This document shows positions 25,658 through 34,835 of a stretch of 64,000 nucleotides of DNA, one piece after another. This DNA is from Natronorubrum bangense (GTDB lineage Archaea; Halobacteriota; Halobacteria; Halobacteriales; Natrialbaceae): positions 1,736,001 to 1,800,000 of the forward strand of contig NZ_CP031305.1 of assembly GCF_004799645.1 (NCBI RefSeq), given 5' to 3'. A model generated the notes under the pieces. That model did no database searches. It was given only the letters and a program-made list of their open reading frames with translations, and was not told where the DNA came from. Position numbers and translations under genes: made by a program. Position 1 is the stretch's first letter; each line of letters begins with the position of its first letter.

Positions 25658-26479
25658 CTAGGTGATGAGAAAGAGCAAGACGTTGTGTGTGCCCGGTCCG
25701 AGTCCGACTGCAGCGACCAGTGCGAGAAGCAGTCGGGCTTGCTGTGGCCGTTCCTCGACGTACTCTCTGAACAGCCCGAGAATGACCATCGCAAGGGCGA
25801 CTTTCACGAGGATGAACAGCCAGCCAGCGCCGATGTACGCCTCGGTCGGCAGCGCTTCGCCGGCCTCGAGGAGCAGGCGCGAGAGGGGGACTTCCTCGCT
25901 GGCTCCGAGGATGTCGTAGCCGATCGCTGTCGAAACGCCGTCTAGGGTGTGCCCGAAAACGACGAGTGCGCCAGTGAGCCCTGTTGTCGCAGCGACGTCG
26001 GTAAACGAGAGACTGAGTGCGACCCAGGCGATCGCGGTTACGATGCCGGTGACGACGACGGCGATGACCGGCCAGAACGGGTCGATCGTTCCGCGCTCCC
26101 AGCCGATGTTGAACGCGATCATCGCGAAGACGGCGAAAAAGGCGGTGCCGGAGATGCCGACGAACCGCGAAATCGTCGATTGGAGGCCGCCGGCATACAG
26201 GAGACTCGCGATGATCCACGCGGCGCCGGCGACGACAGCCGTCACCAGATACACGCTTGGCGATGCGAACAACACTTCGATGTGGTCCGGATAGGCTTCG
26301 ATCCGGTGGAGGACGTGCAACGTAGCGCCGAACATCATCCACGGCGCAAACGCCAGTACGGTTCGGTCGGTCACCGGTGGATCGAGTGCCCACAGCAGTG
26401 CAACAACTCCCGCCAGCACCACGAGTAACGGAACGAGGAGGTACCACGGCGGAAGCACGAACCCCTCGGGTAATACCAT
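25658..26479 (-). CDS. DUF63-family membrane protein
   Basis: This 273-residue integral membrane protein has about eight helices and the archaeal DUF63 signature: GATLHVLHRIEAYP early, GALVVFGHTLDGVSTAIGYD in the middle and a VALAMVILGLFREYVEE end. The conserved charged and polar residues inside membrane segments (His, Glu, Asp in HTLDG) suggest a channel, transporter or enzyme, but nothing is known of the family's role. It sits between the kinase gene (37 bases) and the isomerase gene on the same strand, inside the nucleoside-salvage cluster. Nucleoside or base transport is an untested possibility. Confidence 0.9.
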   Translation of the reverse strand: MVLPEGFVLPPWYLLVPLLVVLAGVVALLWALDPPVTDRTVLAFAPWMMFGATLHVLHRIEAYPDHIEVLFASPSVYLVTAVVAGAAWIIASLLYAGGLQSTISRFVGISGTAFFAVFAMIAFNIGWERGTIDPFWPVIAVVVTGIVTAIAWVALSLSFTDVAATTGLTGALVVFGHTLDGVSTAIGYDILGASEEVPLSRLLLEAGEALPTEAYIGAGWLFILVKVALAMVILGLFREYVEERPQQARLLLALVAAVGLGPGTHNVLLFLIT

Positions 26480-26613
26480 ACAGGTATTGGCACAGACCAG
26501 CGACTAACAGTTTCCGATCGACAATGATTTTCGTGGATGAAATCTTCTCGCCGTCCGATTCGCCGACCGGCAGCGCCGTCGTGACAGTCGACGCGAGGAG
26601 TGGCCATGTGTCC

Positions 26614-27591
26614 CTACGGTTCCCACGGCTCGCCAGTCGTCTCGCCGAACAGCTCTCGCATCAGCGTCACGATGCTTTCGGGCGGGAACTGGCCGCGCTC
26701 GGTAACGATGGCGTCGACGTGCCGGGGTGGTGTGACGTCGAAGGCGGGGTTTTCGACGATGAGCCCATCGTCGTCGCGCTCACCAGTGATATCAGCCCGT
26801 TGGTCGTCCGCAAGGACCTCGGTTTCGTCGCGCATCTCGATTTCGACGGTGTGGCCCGTCATCGTGTCCGGATGGAGCTTGAGTGTTTGGGCAGCGACCA
26901 TCACCGGCACACCTCGCTCGCGGGCGTTGACCGCCAGCCCGCTGGTCCCGATTTTGTTGATCACGCTCCCGTCGGCGGCGATGCTGTCGGCGCCGACCAG
27001 CACGTGATCTGCCTCGTCGAGATATCGGCGAGCCGCGTTGTCGACGATCAGTGTCACCGGCACCCCCCACTCGCGTAGCTGTTGGGCCGTAATGTGTCCC
27101 TGCTTTCGCGGACGCGTCTCCTTGACGATCGCCTCGATCTCCTTGCCGTCCTCGAGGGCGGCCTCGAGACACGAGAGGGCGTCCGTCGAGTGACAGTGAG
27201 TCATGACGACATCACCGTCGCGGAGTCGGTTCGAACCGACCTCGCCCAGTCGTTGCTGTGCCTGTGCCAGTTCCGCTCGGAACTCCTCGGCGCGGGCGAT
27301 CGTCGTGGCTCGCAGCTCCGTGACTGTCTCGCCGTCCATCCCGCGAAGCACGTACCGAAGCGCGTTCGGCAGGCTCACTGCAGTCGGTCGAGTCTCGTAG
27401 AGCGTTTCTGCGGCGGCTCGCAGCTGGCGCTCGAACGCCGCTGGCTGCGTTGTCTCGGCTCGCTCTGCCTGTGTCGCAAGCGCCTTCGCGGCCGCATCAG
27501 CGATCGTCGCCGCCCCTCGAGTTCGCATCGCAGCGATGTCGTCAGCAGTCGCCACGACAGCTGGATCGACGTCGGGCTGGCGGTTTTCCAT
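26614..27591 (-). CDS. Ribose-1,5-bisphosphate isomerase
   Basis: Converts ribose-1,5-bisphosphate to ribulose-1,5-bisphosphate. This 325-residue member of the eIF2B/MtnA-like family carries the catalytic Cys133 ([10 protein letters not shown]) and Asp202 ([14 protein letters not shown]). Their 69-residue spacing equals that of the characterised Thermococcus enzyme. [17 protein letters not shown] and the C-terminal NPAFDVTPP block are family marks. I chose [10 protein letters not shown] as start; an in-frame ATG 15 bases upstream is an alternative. It is transcribed with the DUF63, kinase and phosphorylase genes and diverges from deoC. No Rubisco gene is visible in the window. Confidence 0.92.
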   Translation of the reverse strand: MENRQPDVDPAVVATADDIAAMRTRGAATIADAAAKALATQAERAETTQPAAFERQLRAAAETLYETRPTAVSLPNALRYVLRGMDGETVTELRATTIARAEEFRAELAQAQQRLGEVGSNRLRDGDVVMTHCHSTDALSCLEAALEDGKEIEAIVKETRPRKQGHITAQQLREWGVPVTLIVDNAARRYLDEADHVLVGADSIAADGSVINKIGTSGLAVNARERGVPVMVAAQTLKLHPDTMTGHTVEIEMRDETEVLADDQRADITGERDDDGLIVENPAFDVTPPRHVDAIVTERGQFPPESIVTLMRELFGETTGEPWEP

Positions 27592-27613
27592 GTGGATACG
27601 ATGCATGCCAGCA

Positions 27614-27641
27614 GGCAAAAGTGATCGGGCGGGTTTTTGCC
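27614..27641. promoter_or_regulatory. Symmetric divergent promoter or operator between the isomerase gene and deoC
   Basis: GGCAAAA at 27614-27620 and TTTTGCC at 27635-27641 form an inverted repeat with a 14-base spacer. It lies in the 71 bases separating two divergent start codons (27591 and 27663). Each arm sits about 22-28 bases upstream of one start. The arms could therefore be the two TATA-like elements themselves, a shared operator, or both, giving coordinated control of ribose and deoxyribose salvage. Confidence 0.45.
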
Positions 27642-27662
27642 CGTTCGACGACTCGTTCCCGT

Positions 27663-28298
27663 ATGAACCGCAGCGAACTCGCTCCCGTAATCGATCACAC
27701 CGTTCTCGGTCCCGAAACCACACCTGCTGACGTCCGGCAGGTCCTCGAGGAGGCCCGCGAGCACGGGATGAACGCCTGCATCCCACCCTATGCCCTCGAG
27801 CTGGCAACCGAGTATGCACCTGAGGTCACGCTCGTCACCGTTATCGGATTCCCACACGGGCAGAACGACCACGATGTGAAACGGCGGGAAGGCGTCCTCG
27901 CCTGGAAGGCTGGCGCGGACGAACTCGATGTCGTCATCAACGTCGGTCGGTTGCAAGCAGGCGAGGACGACGCCGTCAGAGCCGAACTCGCCGAGCTCGT
28001 CGCCGCGGTGCCGATCCCGGTCAAAGTGATCCTCGAGACCGCACTGTTGACCGACGCCGAGATCGAACGGGCCTGTGAAGCTGCCGTTGCAGCCGACGCT
28101 GCGATGGTCAAGACGTCAACGGGCTTTGCCGATGGCGGGGCGACGATCCCAGACGTCGAGCGCATGCGCGAGTATCTGCCCGTCAAGGCAAGCGGCGGAA
28201 TCAGCAGCTACGACGAGGCGATCGCTATGCTCGAGGCCGGTGCAACACGGATCGGTGCCTCGAGCGGGGTCGAGATTCTCGACGGTGCGCCAGAGTAG
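27663..28298 (+). CDS. deoC: Deoxyribose-phosphate aldolase
   Basis: Cleaves 2-deoxyribose-5-phosphate to acetaldehyde and glyceraldehyde-3-phosphate in deoxynucleoside breakdown. The 211-residue class I aldolase has its Schiff-base Lys150 in MVKTSTGF, assisting Lys121 (VKVILET) and Asp89 (ELDVVIN). The start [16 protein letters not shown] is typical. An in-frame ATG 213 bases upstream was rejected because it would overlap the divergent isomerase gene and its product lacks homology there. Divergence from the isomerase gene fits a joint nucleoside-catabolic locus. Confidence 0.95.
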   Translation: MNRSELAPVIDHTVLGPETTPADVRQVLEEAREHGMNACIPPYALELATEYAPEVTLVTVIGFPHGQNDHDVKRREGVLAWKAGADELDVVINVGRLQAGEDDAVRAELAELVAAVPIPVKVILETALLTDAEIERACEAAVAADAAMVKTSTGFADGGATIPDVERMREYLPVKASGGISSYDEAIAMLEAGATRIGASSGVEILDGAPE

Positions 28299-28303
28299 CA
28301 CGC

Positions 28304-29497
28304 TCAGCGTGACTGCTGGTCACCGTCGATAAGCTGCTGGATCAGGTCGCTGTCGTCGCTGCCGAGTGCCGACCGCACCAGCAGGTGGCCGCCCAGCACG
28401 GAGGGGCTGATCACCGAATCCGCACCGGCGTGCTCGAGCTTCCGGGTATTCTCGCGATCAGTTGCGGCGGCGACGATGCGAGTGTCAGGCGCGAGCTGGC
28501 GTGCGGTGATGATCGCAAGTGCGTCTTCGGCGTCACGGTTGGTCGCGACGAGGATCGCGCTCGCACGGTCGATTTTCCCCCGTTGTAACGGCTCCTCGTC
28601 GCTTGGGTTGGCAGTGATCACTGCGATCCCGCGATCGGTCAGTTCCGGTGCGACTTCGCGGTTGTTCGTCACGACGACGAACTCTCGGCCGCTGCTCGCG
28701 AGTTCGTCGACGATCGGTTCCGTCAGTTCGCCGTAGCCGAGGACGAGGATGTGTTCCTCGAGCAGTTCGAGTTGTGAGTCGGTCATCTTTCCGAGTGTTT
28801 TCGTGATTCTCGTCTGAATTGCCGGGCCGACGAGTGCCCCGATCGCGATACCGAAACTGGCCACGCCGAGGACGACGACGGACATCGTAAACAGCATTGC
28901 TTCGTGCGTCTCCGGGCCGATGTCGCCGTAACCAACGGTGCTCGAGGTGATCAGCGTAAAATAGAAGGCGTCGAGGATGTTCTCGATCCCGTCGAAATCT
29001 TCCCGAAGCGCGTAGGCGCCGAAGGTGCCGTAGGCCTGGACACCGACGAGTGCGCCGCCGGCCGCGAGCTGTGTCGTGGTCAGCGCCAATTCCTGATCGA
29101 ACCGCTTGCGGGTAAACAGGAGAAACGGAACCGAGAGCAGCGAGAGGACGACGAGCGGTAGCGAGTACTGGCTTACCTGCAACAGCCCCTGAACCGCCGT
29201 TACGGGCATGAGGATCAGCGTCGCCCACCAGCCGGCTCGCAGTCCCCGGCGCAAAGCGAGTGCGCTGCCGACCATTAGAAACCCGGTCAACGCGCCAGTG
29301 AAGCCGACCGCCTGCTGGACGGCATCGGGGACCATTCCGACGAGCGGCCCCTCGGCGACGGTGTCCTGACTGATGTGGATCACGCCCGTGGCCACCGAGA
29401 GGAGTGCGACGATCAGCGCAAGTCCGACAGCTGCACGGACCGTCACCATCCGTTTCCAGTTGTCCGGGAGCCGCTCGAGCAGGGCCTCACCGACCAT
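28304..29497 (-). CDS. Potassium channel / TrkA-N NAD-binding protein
   Basis: A 397-residue protein. The first half has about six membrane segments and ends in a pore with the selectivity filter STVGYGDIG between two helices. The second half is an RCK/TrkA-N domain: ILVLGYGELTEPIVDEL (Rossmann glycine loop) and VVVTNNREVAPELTDRG, then ATNRDAEDALAIITARQL. It is an RCK-gated K+ channel. I chose the ATG at 29497 (MVGEALLERLPD); an upstream in-frame ATG adds seven residues. It diverges across about 200 bases from two genes for related TrkA-C membrane proteins. Confidence 0.88.
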   Translation of the reverse strand: MVGEALLERLPDNWKRMVTVRAAVGLALIVALLSVATGVIHISQDTVAEGPLVGMVPDAVQQAVGFTGALTGFLMVGSALALRRGLRAGWWATLILMPVTAVQGLLQVSQYSLPLVVLSLLSVPFLLFTRKRFDQELALTTTQLAAGGALVGVQAYGTFGAYALREDFDGIENILDAFYFTLITSSTVGYGDIGPETHEAMLFTMSVVVLGVASFGIAIGALVGPAIQTRITKTLGKMTDSQLELLEEHILVLGYGELTEPIVDELASSGREFVVVTNNREVAPELTDRGIAVITANPSDEEPLQRGKIDRASAILVATNRDAEDALAIITARQLAPDTRIVAAATDRENTRKLEHAGADSVISPSVLGGHLLVRSALGSDDSDLIQQLIDGDQQSR

Positions 29498-29701
29498 ACA
29501 CCGGGTCGGAGACGGCATTAGTTAACCCCTCCGTCTCGGGATGAATCTGCGGTTGTCGATCCTCGACTATCGCGGTCACTGTCGACAAACGCCTTTCGGC
29601 TACAGCCACCCTGCTCGCTTGCCACCGCTCTCGGGCGGTCAATCCTGCGACGGGCTGCCCGCGTCGGTACTCCTTTATCATTCCCGGGCCTGTCGCCCAT
29701 A

Positions 29702-30952
29702 ATGACACTTCCGGTCGAGATACTGCTCGGGCTCTATCTCGGACTCCTGACCGGCATCGTTCCCGCCTTCGTCGCCGGTTCGCTCGGCTTTCTCGTCCGC
29801 TACTTTACCGGTGTTACCCTCCCTGGGTTCGGTGTCGTCGTTCTGGCGCTCTCAATCGCTAGCGTGCAGGGAGGTTTACTCGGCCTCGTCGAGCCCGACA
29901 TCGCCCAATCGCCGCGGCTCCTGGTCGCCGTCCTCGTCGTACTCATGCTTGCACTGTATGCCCACAATCAGGGCGACAAACTCGGCGCTGAACTTCCCCG
30001 CCGGCTCTCGCTAACCTCGATTCGCCAGCGAACGCTGTCGGCCGACGTCGTCGAACTCGTCGGCACGATGGGACAGGTCACGGTCCGACCAACCGGAGAG
30101 ATCCGCGATATGGAGGGGTATCCGCCACTGCCGCCGGTTCTCCGGGGAACACTAAAAAACGGATCGTGGAAACTGCCCGCCGATATCCCGCTCTCGGAGC
30201 TCGAGCTCCGACTCGAGGAACGCCTGCGCACGGATCACGATCTGGCCGACATCGATGTGACGATCGACGAGCAGGCGCGGGCAACGATCACTGCGGCACC
30301 GCCGTCGGGCGGACTCTCGCGGCGCGTTCCCGAGGGCCAACGCGCTGTCACGATCGCAACGCTGGTGCCGACGGGGGTCGCCCGCGGGGACGAGGTACTC
30401 GTCCGGACAGGTGAGCGAACGATCACTGGAACGGTACTGAGCGCTGGAACCGAAATCGACGCAGAACAGGCCGACACGGCGACCACCAAGCCACCAACCG
30501 AAGACGGAACAACCGCGCTTCCCGACGGCGAACCCGAATCGGACCCGGAACCAACCGAACGATCGACTGCATCGACTGCCGGCGGCGTCGGCCGTGTGAC
30601 CATTGCCGTCGCCCGCCGAGCGGTCACATCGCTACTCGAGGCGGAGTCACCACGACTCGTCGTCCGATCGCGAGGCACGAGCCAGGAGTTCGAGGCTTTC
30701 GCGCTGATCAGACGGTCCGGGTACGTGATCCGACGGCTCACTGTCGGCTCGACCGATGCGGTCGACGATCCGGCGTCGGAGACAGACGTGACAATGCTTG
30801 CCGTCCGCCGTCAGGGGAGTGAGACGGGTGGCCGTCGCCACGGCTGGGTGTTCGGACCCGGCATCGAACGCGCACTCGAGAGCGGTGACGAGGTGTTCAT
30901 CGCGGGGCCGGAAGCAGCGATCGACGAGTTCGTGGCGGTGATCGGTCGATGA
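29702..30952 (+). CDS. Membrane protein with TrkA-C-like regulatory domain (1)
   Basis: This 416-residue protein has three N-terminal membrane helices (about residues 5-30, 36-60 and 70-84). A cytoplasmic region follows with RCK-C/TrkA-C-type folds, for example VATLVPTGVARGDEVLVRTG and the C-terminal VFIAGPEAAIDEFVAVIG. A low-complexity acidic linker at about 255-300 (TKPPTEDGTTALPDGEPESD) separates the two parts. It probably partners the gene that overlaps its stop (ATGA at 30949-30952). Haloarchaeal annotations call such proteins potassium transporter TrkA-like. Actual transport has not been shown and no pore motif is visible. Confidence 0.75.
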   Translation: MTLPVEILLGLYLGLLTGIVPAFVAGSLGFLVRYFTGVTLPGFGVVVLALSIASVQGGLLGLVEPDIAQSPRLLVAVLVVLMLALYAHNQGDKLGAELPRRLSLTSIRQRTLSADVVELVGTMGQVTVRPTGEIRDMEGYPPLPPVLRGTLKNGSWKLPADIPLSELELRLEERLRTDHDLADIDVTIDEQARATITAAPPSGGLSRRVPEGQRAVTIATLVPTGVARGDEVLVRTGERTITGTVLSAGTEIDAEQADTATTKPPTEDGTTALPDGEPESDPEPTERSTASTAGGVGRVTIAVARRAVTSLLEAESPRLVVRSRGTSQEFEAFALIRRSGYVIRRLTVGSTDAVDDPASETDVTMLAVRRQGSETGGRRHGWVFGPGIERALESGDEVFIAGPEAAIDEFVAVIGR

Positions 30953-32151
30953 GTGACCCTCTCGTCGGCCAGCTGATCACCTCGGAGACGCTGCTGGACG
31001 CGATCATCCGTCTTCTCGGCTTTAGTTTCCTCGCGGCTGGGACCGGCGCAGGCGTTGCGTTCGTCTTTCGCTGGTACAGTGCCGAGGAGATTCCCGAAGG
31101 TATCGCCATCTTGCTTGGGGTTTCGACGGTCGCGCTCTGGCTGAACACCAAGTCGGCACTCCAGCAGGCGATCATCGGCGATACGGGAATGCTCGAGCCC
31201 GCGACCGCCGTCTACACCGTCGGCGCGTTCGTCGCAAGTGCGATCGCTGCCGACGGCGGCCGTCGGCTGGGCGACTACCTCGCAACGGACGTCTTCTCGA
31301 TGACGGCACCCCAGACGATGACCGAAGTCGGGCAACTGGTCCGTTCGGCCGGCCGCGTCGTCAGCGTCGACCTTCCCGAGACGATCGCGGACGTCGATGG
31401 CTACGACTCCGTCGACGACTCGACGAAAACCGAACTGGCGGGCCAGACGATGCTCCTCCCACGGCGACTCTCCATCGAGCAACGTCGAACGCGGCTGCTC
31501 GACCGCCTCAAACACGATTACGGGATCGGTCACGCCGACGTCGAATTCGCGGCCGACGGGACGATCGAGTATCTCGCGGTCGGGAGCCGTCCAGCGGGGA
31601 TCGGCCCGACGCTCGCACCGGGCAGTGTCGCCGTTGCGATCCGTGCCGACCCTGCACCCGATGCCAGCCCCGGCGATGCCGTTCGGATCTGGTGTCGCGA
31701 GGGTGACTCGCTTCGCCGGGTGGCCGGTGGCGAACTTCGTGGCGTCGCAGGTGACGTCGCAACCGTCGCTGTCGACTCTGACGACGCTCGGCGCCTCGAG
31801 GCCGACGACACGTATCGGCTCGTGACGCTCCCGCGAAGCCCCGGGACGGAACGAGAGCTCGTCTCCGTGCTTCGAGCGGCACCCGAGACCGTGATCACGC
31901 GGCCGATCACAGCCGGCGACGCGCTCGACGGAGCAACTATCGACTCGCTCCCAGTGCTCGTTATCGCCATCGACCGCGGCGGCTTGGATGAGAGCGGCCA
32001 GCTCGCACTGCCAGCGGGCGAGACCCGACTCGAGGCTGGCGACGTCGCCTACGTGCTGGGCCGACCGGAGGCCCTGCGTCGGCTTGCCGAGCTGGAACGC
32101 GAGGACCGATCGGGCGAGCCGTCGCCGACAGCACATCCCCAGGAGCGGTAG
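30949..32151 (+). CDS. Membrane protein with TrkA-C-like regulatory domain (2)
   Basis: A 400-residue protein with three N-terminal membrane helices (about residues 18-42, 50-68 and 80-100) and a long cytoplasmic part. The end, LPAGETRLEAGDVAYVLGRP, is a typical TrkA-C terminus. It repeats the architecture of the preceding gene and the two overlap by four bases, so a hetero-oligomer is likely. ATIDSLPVLVIAIDRGG corresponds to a second TrkA-C motif. With the divergent TVGYGD channel it forms a K+-linked locus. Function is inferred from domain content only. Confidence 0.78.
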   Translation: MSDPLVGQLITSETLLDAIIRLLGFSFLAAGTGAGVAFVFRWYSAEEIPEGIAILLGVSTVALWLNTKSALQQAIIGDTGMLEPATAVYTVGAFVASAIAADGGRRLGDYLATDVFSMTAPQTMTEVGQLVRSAGRVVSVDLPETIADVDGYDSVDDSTKTELAGQTMLLPRRLSIEQRRTRLLDRLKHDYGIGHADVEFAADGTIEYLAVGSRPAGIGPTLAPGSVAVAIRADPAPDASPGDAVRIWCREGDSLRRVAGGELRGVAGDVATVAVDSDDARRLEADDTYRLVTLPRSPGTERELVSVLRAAPETVITRPITAGDALDGATIDSLPVLVIAIDRGGLDESGQLALPAGETRLEAGDVAYVLGRPEALRRLAELEREDRSGEPSPTAHPQER

Positions 32152-32182
32152 CTACTTGCCTCCGGCACCGATACCGCCACGT

Positions 32183-32467
32183 ATGTCCACGGAATGGAAG
32201 CTCTTTGCTGACCTCGCCGAACATGCGGGCGACAAACACGTCACCGTCGACGCGGCTGCCGGTGATACCGTTGGTGACGCCCTCGAGGACCTCCTCGACG
32301 ACCGTCCCGCTCTCGAGGAGCGCGTCCTCGACGACGACGGCGAGTTGCGATCCCAGATCAACGTGCTTCGGAACGGAACCAACGTCTTAGTCGAGGCGAA
32401 GGGTCTCGAGACGGAACTCGAGGGTGACGACGAGCTGGCGCTGTTCCCACCGGTTAGCGGCGGGTAG
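32183..32467 (+). CDS. samp1: Ubiquitin-like small archaeal modifier protein, SAMP1 type (MoaD family)
   Basis: This 94-residue beta-grasp protein ends in ALFPPVSGG. The terminal GG is adenylated by the E1-like UbaA and is used both for protein conjugation (sampylation) and as sulfur carrier for molybdopterin synthesis in haloarchaea. The start MSTEWKLFADLAEHAG and the INVLRNGTNV strand closely match Haloferax SAMP1. It starts 31 bases after the second TrkA-C gene on the same strand. Confidence is high for a SAMP/MoaD protein and moderate for SAMP1 orthology. Confidence 0.88.
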   Translation: MSTEWKLFADLAEHAGDKHVTVDAAAGDTVGDALEDLLDDRPALEERVLDDDGELRSQINVLRNGTNVLVEAKGLETELEGDDELALFPPVSGG

Positions 32468-32556
32468 CTGACCTCGAGTCGTCAAACGGGCTTTCGTCCG
32501 TCAGTGTCGTGCATCCGCGACGCGTGCGAGATCACAACCCGAGACGGCGGACCGTC

Positions 32557-33501
32557 TCAGTGGGCTGTGAGATCGATTCCAAGGACGAAGTCCGGCTCTT
32601 CGGCGAGTTCGACTCCCGCGTAAGCGGCGTCGCTGACCGAACGAGCAGTCTCGGGGATCAGAACGCGCGTCTGATCAGCCCCACAGGCGGCAGCGTCGCG
32701 GGCAATCGCCGCGAACAGCGAGCGCCCAGCCGTGGCGTCGTCCCACGCACCGACGCCGTACTCGGCCCACGTTTCAGTGCTCGAGTCGCCCGACTCGTCC
32801 TCGACGTCCCGCTCGAACGTTCGTGAGCGGTAGGCCGCGCCTGCAAGTCCGTCCTCGCTCTCGACTGCGAAGACGGCCGTCTCGTCCGCGAACCGTTCGA
32901 AATCGTCGCGTGTGATCTCTCTGATCGCCCACGACTCCTCCGGGGCAAGCCCGAGTCCCGAGAGCTGGGTGCGAGTGTCGCTGTGGGTCCAGTAACGCCA
33001 CGCGGCTGTCGGATCGCTCGAGACTGACTGTGGCCCCTCGGCGTCCGAGTCGGGGGTTGGATGGGCGAACCGAAACTCGGTGATCGGCTCGTAGCCGCTG
33101 GCTCGCGCTGCACCGACCGAGACCGTGTTCCACGAGAAGATCATCACACGAGCGACCGTGGCCCCCTGCGCTCGTGCCCACTCGAAGCAGGCCTCATTGA
33201 GTCGGTGGCTGACACCCCGTCCCCGGTAGTCGGCCGCGACGCGAATGCCCTGAAACCAGGCCTCGTCGGGTGTGAGCATTACCGCCTGCACGATGCCTAC
33301 GGCCTCGCCCTCGACCGCCGCGAGGAACGTTTTCTTGCCCGTCTCGTCGTCGGCCTCGAGCCAGTCGTGGTAGATGTCGGGAATGTAGTCACCGCCGCGG
33401 TCAGCCCAGATGTCGCTTGTAAAGCCGACGACAGCGTCGTAATCGTCGTGAGTCGCGCGGCGAATCTCGAGGTCGAGAGCAGCGTCTGTCGCGTCGCTCA
33501 T
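32557..33501 (-). CDS. Tandem GNAT acetyltransferase
   Basis: A 314-residue protein with two GNAT folds. The first is complete and keeps the acetyl-CoA loop RVAADYRGRGVSHRL (RxxGxG) at about residues 88-103. The second (about 190-310) keeps strand order (WAIREITRDDFERFAD to DQTRVLIPETARSVSDAAYAG) but lacks a clear RxxGxG motif, so it may be non-catalytic. Tandem GNATs include mycothiol-synthase-like and aminoglycoside-type enzymes; the substrate here is unknown. It is convergent with SAMP1. Confidence 0.87.
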   Translation of the reverse strand: MSDATDAALDLEIRRATHDDYDAVVGFTSDIWADRGGDYIPDIYHDWLEADDETGKKTFLAAVEGEAVGIVQAVMLTPDEAWFQGIRVAADYRGRGVSHRLNEACFEWARAQGATVARVMIFSWNTVSVGAARASGYEPITEFRFAHPTPDSDAEGPQSVSSDPTAAWRYWTHSDTRTQLSGLGLAPEESWAIREITRDDFERFADETAVFAVESEDGLAGAAYRSRTFERDVEDESGDSSTETWAEYGVGAWDDATAGRSLFAAIARDAAACGADQTRVLIPETARSVSDAAYAGVELAEEPDFVLGIDLTAH

Positions 33502-33584
33502 AACCCGATCGTTCGGGCCGTAGCAGAAAAGGCCTCCCCCTCAGTCAGCGCGTGGTTCGCCAACAGCGACGAACAGCGAGTCGA

Positions 33585-34835
33585 TTACTCCCAGGGAACC
33601 GAGCGCTGTTGAATCTCGCCGGCCAGTGACGTGCTCATCGCTTCTTCGACGTCCTCGCTGTGCTCGAGTGCCCACATCAGTTTCACTTTCGCCGTCCCGG
33701 GGAGGGTGTCGCCGGCTTCGACGACGCCGGCCTCGAGTAAGTCCCGACCCGTATCGTAAACGCGGTCACAGACCCGCCCCTCGAGACATTGGCTGGTCAT
33801 GACGACCGTCGTGCCGTCGTCAACGAGTGCTTCGATCCGGGGAATAAGATCGGTGTGGACGTGGCCGAGGCCGGTGCCCTCGATGATCAGGCCTGCCGAG
33901 CCCTCGACGACGTCGAGGAACGCGGGATCCATCCCGGGCGTGAACTTCAGTAGTTCGACGTCGCTCTCGAGGGCCGTGGCTCGCTCGAGGTCGACGGCGT
34001 CTCGTTGCTGGTACGCTCGCCGGAATTCGATCGCTTCGCTCTCGTAATCCACTTCGCCCAGCGGCTCCGCCCCGACGGTCTCGAAGGCGTTTCGGCGCGA
34101 GGTGTGGTTTTTCCGGACCCGCGTGCCGCGGTGGAGTGCACAGACATCGTCGCTTTCGGTCCCGTGCATACAGACCAGCACCTCCGCGCAGTCGCTTTTC
34201 GCGGCTTCGACGGCCGAAACGGCGTTCATGACGTTATCGGAAGAAGGCCGGTCGGCCGATCGCTGGGAGCCCGTAAAGACGATCGGCACCGGCGTCTCGA
34301 GCATAAAGGAGAGCGCAGCAGCCGAGTACTGCATCGTGTCAGTGCCGTGCATGACGACGACGCCGTCGGCCCCGGCTTCGATCTCCTCGGCGACGGCATC
34401 AGCGAGCTCCTGCCAGAGCGGCGGTTCCATGTTCTCCGACAGAATGTTGGCGACGACTCTCCCGCGGTAGTTCGCTCGTCCCGCCAGATCCGGCACCGCC
34501 CGCAGGACGTCCTCGGCGTCGAACTGTGCCGTCACGGCACCCGTACGGTAGTCGACGGTCGAGGCAATCGTGCCCCCTGTCGAGATCAGCGAAATCGTCG
34601 GCAGGTCGTCGTTGAACTCGATCTCCGAGGCGCCGTCGTCGCTCGTCGCATCGGTGCCGTCGATCTCGTAGACGTCCGCTGCGAGCAGTTCGACGTCGGC
34701 CTCGGCGCGGTCGATACCGATGTTGTAGCCGCCCTCGAGTTTCACGACGAGATGCTCGTCGGTGCTCGAGGGGAGTAACACGCCTTCGTACGTGCGATCC
34801 GCGCGGTCGACGCGAACGCGATCGCCTGGATTCAT
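33585..34835 (-). CDS. gatD: Glu-tRNA(Gln) amidotransferase subunit D
   Basis: The archaeal glutaminase subunit. Together with GatE it converts Glu-tRNA(Gln) to Gln-tRNA(Gln), since archaea lack GlnRS. The 416-residue chain has an N-terminal small barrel (MNPGDRVRVDRADRTYEGVL), then an L-asparaginase-like domain. The first catalytic Thr is in ISTGGTIAST; a second Thr-Asp pair is in MHGTDTMQYSA. TGSQRSADRPSSDN and TSQCLEGRVCD are GatD marks. gatE is not in the window. The long in-frame upstream extension lacks family character and was left out; the ATG at 34835 fits the usual length. Confidence 0.96.
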   Translation of the reverse strand: MNPGDRVRVDRADRTYEGVLLPSSTDEHLVVKLEGGYNIGIDRAEADVELLAADVYEIDGTDATSDDGASEIEFNDDLPTISLISTGGTIASTVDYRTGAVTAQFDAEDVLRAVPDLAGRANYRGRVVANILSENMEPPLWQELADAVAEEIEAGADGVVVMHGTDTMQYSAAALSFMLETPVPIVFTGSQRSADRPSSDNVMNAVSAVEAAKSDCAEVLVCMHGTESDDVCALHRGTRVRKNHTSRRNAFETVGAEPLGEVDYESEAIEFRRAYQQRDAVDLERATALESDVELLKFTPGMDPAFLDVVEGSAGLIIEGTGLGHVHTDLIPRIEALVDDGTTVVMTSQCLEGRVCDRVYDTGRDLLEAGVVEAGDTLPGTAKVKLMWALEHSEDVEEAMSTSLAGEIQQRSVPWE

